The notes beneath the pieces were generated by a model, which made no database searches, was not told the DNA's origin, and worked only from the letters and a program-made list of their open reading frames with translations. Of a stretch of DNA of 43,389 bases, positions 6,850-14,894 are shown one piece after another; position 1 is the first letter of the stretch; the number at the start of each line of letters is the position of its first letter. The position numbers and the translations under genes were made by a program. This DNA is from Candidatus Woesearchaeota archaeon (lineage in GTDB: Archaea > Nanobdellota > Nanobdellia > Woesearchaeales > ARS49). The stretch lies in contig JAFGHW010000002.1 in NCBI GenBank assembly GCA_016929895.1, forward strand, positions 1-43,389, in the 5' to 3' direction.

Positions 6850-7910
6850 TAATAAATCCCAGGACAAGACTGCTGGATAAGATTATTATTCAAACTATCA
6901 ACACCATCAACAGCAATGCTTAAACCAACAAAAGCATCAGCATCCTCAACAAAAGAAGAGGACAAAGACAAAACACGGGCATTATTAACAATATCCTGCA
7001 AATAATTAATATTAGGAGCAGAATAAACACAATCCGAACGGCCAATTGAAAACATTTCATCCTCTAAAGCCTGAGAACGAGAACGCAAAATCTCAGAAAC
7101 AACACTCAATCTATAAAAAGCCTTTTTCATACCACACTCAAATATATCCTTATCAGCAGCAAAAACCGCGGCAAAAATCGCAGAATTGCCTGCGTACAAA
7201 GAAGTGTCCGCACTAAAACTCAATCCTCTATTGCTCTTTTCAAAAAAAGTAACAGACTTATCAGCAGAATTAACATAAACAACAGAAACATCAATTTTTT
7301 TGAACTCATCAGACAAGTCAAAAGGAGGATTTGCTTCTGTATTTAAAAAAACAAAACGATACTTACTATTACCCACTGGCAAAATACCAGGAATTTCTGA
7401 CGGAGAAATAACAGACAATGCAACCTCGCTGGGCAGAGACTTATTAAGCTCTCTGAATAAATTCCTGCTCTTTGCATCAGAACTATCCATAACCAAAAAA
7501 TATTTATCCAAAGGATTTCTCAAAAATAAAAAATTAGCAGAACGAAAAGGCAAATTCCAATCAGAAGACCAGGCAACAGCATTGCCCTGCTCTAAAAAAT
7601 CAGGGGCAAAGATAATCTTATCCTTAAACTGATTGGTTTTCTTTCCAACCCAAAAATTGCAGTCACAAACACTAGAACAAGAAAAGGCAATGCCTGCTTT
7701 AGGAACAACCAAAGACTGCGCAGTATCCTTGCTTTCAATAGCACTGCTAAAAACAGCATCAATATCAGTGGACAAAGTGATGGACAATCGTTCACCTGAC
7801 AAAGACCTCTGTTTCTGAACAACAGAAAGGAAAAAAAACAAAATAATCGCACCAGCTATCAAAACAAGAATCCAATGAAACTGCAATTCGAAACCTTTCT
7901 TATTCACCAT
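6849..7910 (-). CDS. N-terminally anchored envelope protein (353 aa)
   Basis: The head MVNKKGFELQ and a helix at about residues 12-30 anchor the protein; KKG/F could be a prepilin-like processing site with Glu near +2. The remaining 320 residues are predicted outside the cell and include a CSSVCDC cysteine cluster (about 77-83), alternating strand-like segments and a long helical region near the C-terminus. It overlaps the upstream gene by 7 bp and the downstream gene as TAATG, so it is translated as part of the chain. I recognise no named domain. A structural role with the neighbouring pilin-like proteins is inferred from context. Confidence 0.7.
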   Translation of the reverse strand: MVNKKGFELQFHWILVLIAGAIILFFFLSVVQKQRSLSGERLSITLSTDIDAVFSSAIESKDTAQSLVVPKAGIAFSCSSVCDCNFWVGKKTNQFKDKIIFAPDFLEQGNAVAWSSDWNLPFRSANFLFLRNPLDKYFLVMDSSDAKSRNLFRELNKSLPSEVALSVISPSEIPGILPVGNSKYRFVFLNTEANPPFDLSDEFKKIDVSVVYVNSADKSVTFFEKSNRGLSFSADTSLYAGNSAIFAAVFAADKDIFECGMKKAFYRLSVVSEILRSRSQALEDEMFSIGRSDCVYSAPNINYLQDIVNNARVLSLSSSFVEDADAFVGLSIAVDGVDSLNNNLIQQSCPGIY

Positions 7911-8377
7911 ACTGAAACCTCAGTCTTATCACCCAAGCCCTTAACCTTTAAATCAATAACACCAGAAACACCAATACAAAAATAACCATTAGCAACAACA
8001 ACGTCTGAAATAAAAACAGGAGATTCCTGCTTGGGTATTAAAAAAACATTCTCAGAACCAGTCTGCCAAATCTCAAACAAAACAGGAAATCCCGCCTGAA
8101 AATCGCCGGTATCTTCACGAGTATCAGAAGAAACAATACAAAGTGTCTGATATTTTTTTGGAATCCTCAAAGAAAGCTTGCGGATACTGCCGTAATCTGA
8201 TTTAATCTGCTCAACACCTGAAGACAAAGAAGTCTTAAACTCAATCAAAGCAACCTGCTCAGAACTCCTTATAAAATTGGAAACAGCAGAATAACCATAA
8301 CCCAAAATCAAAATAAAAACAATGGCCGCAATAACCAGAATAAAAATCTGGCCAACCATCTGCGCTTTGCAATTCAT
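7904..8377 (-). CDS. KAQ-type prepilin-like protein (157 aa)
   Basis: It begins MNCKAQMVGQ, then has a strongly hydrophobic helix (about residues 9-32) and an ectodomain of about 120 residues with a pair of cysteines (LCIVSS and YFCIGV). The KA/QM junction fits archaeal prepilin peptidase specificity. The start codon overlaps the stop of the giant surface-protein gene as ATGA. Size and layout suit a minor pilin. Not assigned to a named family. Confidence 0.75.
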   Translation of the reverse strand: MNCKAQMVGQIFILVIAAIVFILILGYGYSAVSNFIRSSEQVALIEFKTSLSSGVEQIKSDYGSIRKLSLRIPKKYQTLCIVSSDTREDTGDFQAGFPVLFEIWQTGSENVFLIPKQESPVFISDVVVANGYFCIGVSGVIDLKVKGLGDKTEVSVW

Positions 8378-11300
8378 TTTTTTCTTGCCTCGGCAATCTT
8401 TTTCAAAGCAGCAAAAGTATCTTTTCTTTTAGGCCCGGGCTTTTTAGGAGCCTGTTCCCTTTTAGGCATAAAACTAATTTTTCTCATCTTTTCCCAAACA
8501 TCAGGAGGACCTTTTTTAACAATTCTTGACTTTAAATCCTCAAAAGAAATCCAACCAGGCTCTTTTTTTGGCATTGGAGGACCAATCTTAACCATTTTAC
8601 GCAAACCAACAAGCCTATCTGCAGGCTTAGGAACAGGCTTAACAGGAGGCAATTCAGGCTTTTTTCGCGGCATTTCCTTAAGATTAGGAATAATTCTTTG
8701 GGCAACAAAATAACCGCCAACAACCAGACCCAAAATCAAAGCAATAATCAAAACAATCTTGAAAACCACAGGCAAAATAGATTCAGGATGAGATTCAGAA
8801 TCCAAAGGATCAAAGCCCTTGTCAATTTCTTTTTTATCAGACCAATTATCACCATCACTATCCTTATCCAGCGGATTGGTTCCATAATTAAACTCCTCAA
8901 GATTAGACAAGCCATCTTTATCCTTGTCCAAACCAGCATCAGAATCATCGCCAGGATCAAAACCATATCTTAACTCCCAAGAATCATCCATGCCATCGCC
9001 GTCAGCATCACGCTGAGACTTGGAACAACCCCTTGCATCTGCAATCTCAGTAACAGGAGTTTCAGGACATTCATCCTCTTCGTCAGGAACACCATCACTG
9101 TCAGAGTCCTCTTCAGAACAAACGCTTTTAACACAAAACAAACCCTCTATACAATCAGAATCAACAACACAATTAAGACCCTTAAAACAACCAGGACAAG
9201 CACCGCCACAATCAATATCGGTCTCAGCACCATTTAATATATTATCCTCACAATGAGTTATTTCTGCAGGAGTCACATTAACAGGACCAGTACCAAAACC
9301 AATAGCAACAGGCAAAACGTCAGTAGTAATACCGCCCGCGCCATTATTGCATTTAACAAAAAAAGTATAATCTCCTGTATCTGATTTAGATATTTGAGCA
9401 ACATGAGCAAAACCAAACTCGCAATTACCAAAACAAGCAGAAATATCATTTTCAGATTCGCCGTAATAACAAAACGCATGCTTATTAGTTTCAACACGCA
9501 AAAACAAAGGGCTAGTTTCCTGATAGCGCTCAGAAACACTCTCTACACTAAAAGGAACTGAAGTATCAACACTAAACTTGATATCTTTTACACCTGTTTT
9601 CAAATCAGCAATATCCTTGCACTCAACATAATACGTATAATCCCCTTCTTCTTCAACAGTAATATTAATAACATGAGATTCTTTTAAAACTTCATCATAA
9701 CCAGGAAATTTATTCTCCATTTCATCAAAAACATTAGTGGAATAACTATACTTACAAAAAGCAGGCTCAGAAGTTTGAACCTTTAACTCAACCATAAACC
9801 TCAAATCCTCGGGACCAATATAATCTGAAACAATTTCAGGAAAAACAAAAGCAGTAATGATAGCCGGCTCTTCAGTATCAATACTCAGCTCAAAAGTCTT
9901 TCTGACAGGAGCAAAACCCTCTGCCTTACAATAAACATACAGCAAAGATTTAGAAACATTATCCTCAGGAATACTCAAGCCATACAAGGTATGCTCAGTA
10001 TTTCCTGTAATACTAAATTTAGACAAATAAGCAAATTCTGAAGCAGGAGGAGGCGAAGGAATATTATACAAATAACGGCACTCTGCCCGCGTATTAGTTT
10101 CTACAACAGCATCAAATTCATAAGCGGAACTAACACCAAAACTAGGACTCTTAAGCCTGAAATCAGGAGAACCAGTACCAATAAAAAAGAAAGAATCAGC
10201 AATAACAGTATTGCCTGCAAAATCAGAAGCAACAATGCTCAAAGCCTTTTTACCAGAAGAAAGACCACTAACCTCTCCCTTAAACAATCTATTATTCTCT
10301 GTAGTTAAAAGAGAATCAATACTATTAGGAATTCTCTGAGCAACATAATTATTCACAAAAACAACATCATCAACAGAAGCATTAAGCAAAATAGGCTCAT
10401 TAGCAGCAATACTAACATCAATCTTTCCCTGGTCAAAAAACGAATTATCCTCAGGACTTAATGAAACAGAAGGAAAAACAGTATCAATAGTAAGATTAAA
10501 ATTCAAAGGACTATCCATAAACATATTATTCTCGTCTTTTGCATTAAGCGAAAACAAATACTTTCCATCAGCCAAATCATTTACAGGAGTTAAAACATAC
10601 TCGTAATTAAAACCAGAAGAAGGATTAACAGAAAAACCAAACTCCTGCTCCCCAAAAAGCAAGCCAGCATTAGTTATTTCAGCAGGCTCATTAAAAATAA
10701 TACGAAAAACAGGCTTTTTAGAAGAAGCATAATAATTGCCTGCGATAAGATTAGATTTGCTAATGACCAATTTCAAAGCCTTAGGACCTGCACAATTATC
10801 ACAAGCAAAAAAAGTGATTGATTTAACAACCTCAACATTACGATTAGGGTCAACACTAAAAAACTTCAAAGTATTAGCGCCGACATTAAGATTAGCAATA
10901 GTCTTAGTATCATCCTTTAACTCCAAATCATTAATATTCAACCTTGTTGAGTTAACCAAAGCAAAAGAATTAACATCATCACAAGAACCAATACAAACAA
11001 AAGTCAAATAACCATTATTGTCAGAAACATCTGAACCAGCATCAGCAAAATATTTCTTATCCTTAACCTTAATATTCAAGTAATCGTCCCTGCCAGACTG
11101 GCCAGAAACAAAAATACTAGTTTCAGGAGGCAAGAAATCCTTTTCACAGTTCCTATCAGAACAATCAGCAATTTTATTAGCATCAGCATCCTTAAAACAC
11201 CTATTCTCAGAATCAGAATAATAACAAACACCAATATTACAAGGGTCAGAACTAGAAACACTAACTGAATTATCGCTGGCTAATTTAATACCATCAGCAG

Positions 11301-12588
11301 GACTGCCGCACTGAGACCTCGAAAAATCATCACAAACAGCATCAGAACAAGAAACAGCCTGCAAATTATTCTTATTAAAAAAACACTTGTAATCATCAGT
11401 ACTCAAAGCAACAGCTTTTTCAACAGTACAAGCATCAAAAACACTATTGTAAGACTCACGATTGGCAATAGAGGTAAGAGGCGTCTGCGAGCACCGAGGG
11501 CAGTTATCAAAGCGCTTATCAATGCAGACACCCCCCCCTATTGACGAAAAAATATCACGCCATTCACAATCACCCACACGGCAAACATTATCAGTGCAAG
11601 CAGACTGCGAATGATAATCAGAACAAGTCATTCTAGGCGAACAAGCAAAACAAAAATCAACATTGGTCTTAGACCTGTCAAAGAAACAATACTCCTGCGA
11701 TTCACAAGACTGCTTAGAAGAAAACAAACCAAAAATACCTCCCTGCTCGCATGGACTTGGAGTAACACATTTCGCCCTTGGAACACCAGAAACACAAATC
11801 TGGCCAGAAGAACAAGAAACACTGCCGAGCTTTTGAAACAAAACATTATTATCATTACAAGACCAAGCTTTATTCAGCTTAGAGCCAAAAACAGATCTTA
11901 CAGAAGAAACAAAATTATTGCCAAACTCAGAACCTGACCTTCCCTTATAACCAAACAATTCCAAATAATCCCTAAAAGACTCATAATAAAACTCATGAAT
12001 ACAAAACTCATCATTTTTTTGACGCCAACAATCCAAATCACCCAAATTACCAGTAGCAAAAGCAGGCTCTGAATCAGAACCCTGAGAATAATGCGCAACA
12101 ATCTTATACCTATAATCAGAATCAAACTCCAAACCAAAACCATCAACAAAAGGAGAAGTTCCAGCAGTATTCACAAGAGCAAAACCAGAACAATCTGTGC
12201 CTTTGCAACGATAAATCTGAACATAATCAACAGGACAAGACAAATCAAAAGAAAGCCTTAACTGCTTTTCTCCTTTAACAGGATAAACAACAAAATTAGA
12301 CGGCGCTTTTGTAAAACCAGGAGTGCCGCAGCCAACAGAAGGAACAGTAATATTAACAGAAGGAGCAGGAATACCCTGCGTTGCATTACAATACTCAGAA
12401 CATGTCTGGCCAGGAGAAGGAACACCAATAAAATTAAAATTTTTAGAATCACAAGTAGCATCACTTTCAAAAGTGCCTGCAAGACTAACAGGGTCGCAAC
12501 AACAACCAATCAAAGCATTAACTGAATACGATACAAGTATAAGTACCAAAAACAAAATACAAATTCCAAATAATTTATTCAATTGCAT
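8374..12588 (-). CDS. giant multidomain surface protein with Ig-like, TSP3/EF-hand repeats and C-terminal membrane anchor (1404 aa)
   Basis: Order of parts: signal peptide (about 1-25, ending SYSVNA); a fibronectin-III-like stretch (about 96-180); a cysteine-dense region (about 185-480); a long run of Ig-like beta-sandwich segments (about 490-1100); a CGGACPGC cysteine module (about 1110-1155); Asp-rich calcium-binding TSP3-like repeats (about 1159-1266, for example DSDSDGVPDEEDECP and DADGDGMDD); a membrane helix (about 1270-1298); and a basic cytosolic tail of about 105 residues rich in Lys and Pro. This is a stalk-like adhesin or surface-layer layout. A run of eight Gs at 11531-11538 encodes Gly-Gly-Gly near residue 351 and could be slippage-prone. 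Ends overlap both neighbours. Function inferred as surface scaffold or adhesin. Confidence 0.85.
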   Translation of the reverse strand: MQLNKLFGICILFLVLILVSYSVNALIGCCCDPVSLAGTFESDATCDSKNFNFIGVPSPGQTCSEYCNATQGIPAPSVNITVPSVGCGTPGFTKAPSNFVVYPVKGEKQLRLSFDLSCPVDYVQIYRCKGTDCSGFALVNTAGTSPFVDGFGLEFDSDYRYKIVAHYSQGSDSEPAFATGNLGDLDCWRQKNDEFCIHEFYYESFRDYLELFGYKGRSGSEFGNNFVSSVRSVFGSKLNKAWSCNDNNVLFQKLGSVSCSSGQICVSGVPRAKCVTPSPCEQGGIFGLFSSKQSCESQEYCFFDRSKTNVDFCFACSPRMTCSDYHSQSACTDNVCRVGDCEWRDIFSSIGGGVCIDKRFDNCPRCSQTPLTSIANRESYNSVFDACTVEKAVALSTDDYKCFFNKNNLQAVSCSDAVCDDFSRSQCGSPADGIKLASDNSVSVSSSDPCNIGVCYYSDSENRCFKDADANKIADCSDRNCEKDFLPPETSIFVSGQSGRDDYLNIKVKDKKYFADAGSDVSDNNGYLTFVCIGSCDDVNSFALVNSTRLNINDLELKDDTKTIANLNVGANTLKFFSVDPNRNVEVVKSITFFACDNCAGPKALKLVISKSNLIAGNYYASSKKPVFRIIFNEPAEITNAGLLFGEQEFGFSVNPSSGFNYEYVLTPVNDLADGKYLFSLNAKDENNMFMDSPLNFNLTIDTVFPSVSLSPEDNSFFDQGKIDVSIAANEPILLNASVDDVVFVNNYVAQRIPNSIDSLLTTENNRLFKGEVSGLSSGKKALSIVASDFAGNTVIADSFFFIGTGSPDFRLKSPSFGVSSAYEFDAVVETNTRAECRYLYNIPSPPPASEFAYLSKFSITGNTEHTLYGLSIPEDNVSKSLLYVYCKAEGFAPVRKTFELSIDTEEPAIITAFVFPEIVSDYIGPEDLRFMVELKVQTSEPAFCKYSYSTNVFDEMENKFPGYDEVLKESHVINITVEEEGDYTYYVECKDIADLKTGVKDIKFSVDTSVPFSVESVSERYQETSPLFLRVETNKHAFCYYGESENDISACFGNCEFGFAHVAQISKSDTGDYTFFVKCNNGAGGITTDVLPVAIGFGTGPVNVTPAEITHCEDNILNGAETDIDCGGACPGCFKGLNCVVDSDCIEGLFCVKSVCSEEDSDSDGVPDEEDECPETPVTEIADARGCSKSQRDADGDGMDDSWELRYGFDPGDDSDAGLDKDKDGLSNLEEFNYGTNPLDKDSDGDNWSDKKEIDKGFDPLDSESHPESILPVVFKIVLIIALILGLVVGGYFVAQRIIPNLKEMPRKKPELPPVKPVPKPADRLVGLRKMVKIGPPMPKKEPGWISFEDLKSRIVKKGPPDVWEKMRKISFMPKREQAPKKPGPKRKDTFAALKKIAEARKK
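11531..11538 (-). repeat. poly-G(8) tract inside the giant surface-protein gene
   Basis: Eight consecutive Cs on the plus strand (Gs in the coding strand) stand out in this AT-rich window. They lie early in a 1404-codon surface-protein gene, where a one-base slip would truncate the protein. Confidence 0.7.
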
Positions 12589-13769
12589 GTTTCACCATAA
12601 ACAGTAATATCTTGATAGTCTTCCAAACCACCATTATCTCTAGCAATAATACGAATAATCATGCTATTTGCATATAACTCAGGCGCTGCAGGGGAAAGAT
12701 GAAATAAAACCACATCCTCATCAGGGTCTAATGCAGACAATGGATAATCCAATTGGTTAGCAGAAGCCTGCAAACGATTATTTTTAATAAAAAATTTAGT
12801 GCCAATACAAAAAACCCTGCCAGAAACAGAATCATTAATCATTAACAAAGCAGGAGGCCTATTTTTTCTTGCGATATAAAATGAAAAAGGCTTGCCAATA
12901 AGCTTTGAACGCCTATCTGTAAAAATAATTACATCATCGTTATTCTTAACATCGTTTACAACAGAAACATCGTAACCCTGATAATCTCTTGGATTAAAAT
13001 TCACATCAGAAACATCAGAATCAATCAAAGTCTTAGCATGATAATACGCCCTTCCAAAACTAACAGGATAATTAACAACAAAATCCTTTAAATCTGTTCG
13101 CGAATCACCACTAATAACAGTAATAGGCCATTCAACACCAAAAGAAACAAATTCCTCTGTAGACAACTGAGAAATATTCCTTGCAATAATCATTTTGGCA
13201 TCTGGAGCGGCTATTTGAAAAGATACTCCGGGAAACCTCGACTCATCAAAACAACCAGGCAAATTATTCTCAATATATGTTTCCAACATTTCCTGCACTG
13301 AATTACGGCTAAAATCATACAAAGGAGGAAAATCAGGCAAACCAAAAAAACCATAAAACCAATCCTTCTCAACACCCTCCTGAACAATCCAAGGAAAACC
13401 TTCCCAAGGATAATCAGGAACAATCGAAGTATAAGGGCCAACCTGGCCAACAGGAGGCGCAATAGAATAACTAACATTAAATCCATTATACAAAATAAAA
13501 TCTGTTGGGTTTTTTACAATACTTCCTTGAGATTGATATAATCTTCCTCCTTGCTTACCTAAAAGCTCTAAAGCTGCAGCAGAAGTAGAAGCAACACAAT
13601 CAGTAACATAACTCTGAACAGAATCAACAACATTCCTCTTAAAAACCTGCTCAGGAAACTGCTCAGAAGATTCTTTAATCTGCTTAAAAGAAAAAATATA
13701 CACAGCCAATGCAAAAGTGACCAAAATAATCAAACCAATCACCATAAACATAGTAACTTGAGCTTTCAT
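12579..13769 (-). CDS. KAQ-type pilin-like protein with large ectodomain (396 aa)
   Basis: The head MKAQVTMFMV is minimal: one Lys, then A/Q, then a helix to about residue 28, as in short class III signal peptides. The next 70 residues are amphipathic and helical (extended pilin helix?) and include a VTDCVASTSAAALELLG segment followed by a GG turn. The ectodomain of about 300 residues ends in an Ig- or cadherin-like segment (ALDPDEDVVLF ... IARDNGGLEDYQDI) and a terminal Cys. It overlaps the genes on both sides (10 bp and ATGA). It is the largest of the pilin-like set in this operon and could be the tip or major subunit; that role is speculative. Confidence 0.75.
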   Translation of the reverse strand: MKAQVTMFMVIGLIILVTFALAVYIFSFKQIKESSEQFPEQVFKRNVVDSVQSYVTDCVASTSAAALELLGKQGGRLYQSQGSIVKNPTDFILYNGFNVSYSIAPPVGQVGPYTSIVPDYPWEGFPWIVQEGVEKDWFYGFFGLPDFPPLYDFSRNSVQEMLETYIENNLPGCFDESRFPGVSFQIAAPDAKMIIARNISQLSTEEFVSFGVEWPITVISGDSRTDLKDFVVNYPVSFGRAYYHAKTLIDSDVSDVNFNPRDYQGYDVSVVNDVKNNDDVIIFTDRRSKLIGKPFSFYIARKNRPPALLMINDSVSGRVFCIGTKFFIKNNRLQASANQLDYPLSALDPDEDVVLFHLSPAAPELYANSMIIRIIARDNGGLEDYQDITVYGETCN

Positions 13770-14833
13770 GACAACCTCAACTTAGCAGTAAGATCCGCCC
13801 ACGTATTAACCAATGAATTTTCAATTTCAGGAGTTTTTTTAGCAATAACAAGAAAATCATTAGAATCGTCACAAACAACAGTAGAATCAAAATTGTAAAT
13901 AACATCCTCACAAAAATTATTAATACCAATATTATTCATGTATAACCCAATATAATCATAACCAAACTCGGTTTTATCTTTTTCTAAAAAACCAAAAACT
14001 TGCTTATTGCCCTTTCTGGCAAAATAAAGATTATTAAAGATACTTGAATCCTCAAAAAAAGAAAGATTAGAAGCCAGACCAGCAAGAATATCAAAAGATG
14101 ATTTCAAAAATGTACTTTCAATATTTATATTTGAAGAAGGCAGGCTGGTTGCTGAAAAACCTTTTGGCAAAATTATTAGAGACTGTGTATTATGATTATA
14201 CCAAATGTTTTCACTGCACAAATCAAAATGGTTATTAAAATTCTTCGCAGAATCGCAAATATTAGCAGACTTATCCAATGCCCTAAGAAATGATTTAGAA
14301 TCATCAACAGGAATATTCAAAGAAGTGCCAAAAGCAACATTATTGCCATACTTTAAAACACAAATAGAATTAACACAGTCATAACTATCCTTGCTATCAT
14401 AAGGATGACAGTCATTAAAATACTCTGTTACCAACAAATTATCGGCTTGATAATTTAAATTATTCAAAGCCAACTTCTTAGGAGCGCAAAACAAAGAAAA
14501 ATCATCAGGAGAACGAACATTTGCCAAATTTAATAATTCCAAAGCCAAAAGCTTGGTTCTAGAAGACCACTTGCCGTTATCACAATAAAAATCAAGAATA
14601 AACTGAGAATCATCAATACAATAAGGCTTTGCACCCAAAAAAAACTTTTCAGGCATTCCATCAAAATCCCTATTACCAGAAGGAGAAACCAAACACTGAC
14701 TATCCACTGTACAAAAATCAGAAGACCTCTGACTCCAGCCCTTTTTAAACACAGCAGGATACCAGTCAACAGCTGAAACAATAAAAACTAGCAAAAACAA
14801 GACAAATGCTGTTAACAACAGCTTCTTATTCAT
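13766..14833 (-). CDS. exported envelope protein with signal peptide (355 aa)
   Basis: A conventional Sec-type signal peptide (MNKKLLLTAFVLFLLVFIVS, then AVDWYP) is followed by a cysteine-containing exported domain with no further membrane helix. Landmarks are DFCTVDSQCLVS, PYCIDDSQF and CDNGKWSSRTKLLAL; a similar 'G-K/N-W' element recurs in the LamG protein upstream (NGKWAWIAKEN). The start lies behind a GGGGTGA ribosome site. The stop overlaps the next gene (ATGA). No named family recognised. It probably works at the cell surface with the LamG and pilin-like proteins of the operon. Confidence 0.7.
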   Translation of the reverse strand: MNKKLLLTAFVLFLLVFIVSAVDWYPAVFKKGWSQRSSDFCTVDSQCLVSPSGNRDFDGMPEKFFLGAKPYCIDDSQFILDFYCDNGKWSSRTKLLALELLNLANVRSPDDFSLFCAPKKLALNNLNYQADNLLVTEYFNDCHPYDSKDSYDCVNSICVLKYGNNVAFGTSLNIPVDDSKSFLRALDKSANICDSAKNFNNHFDLCSENIWYNHNTQSLIILPKGFSATSLPSSNINIESTFLKSSFDILAGLASNLSFFEDSSIFNNLYFARKGNKQVFGFLEKDKTEFGYDYIGLYMNNIGINNFCEDVIYNFDSTVVCDDSNDFLVIAKKTPEIENSLVNTWADLTAKLRLS

Positions 14834-14894
14834 TATTCACCCCTTTTTTTAATGCTAAAGCGTGGCTTCATCGGCAACTTGCGTATCAGCACCC

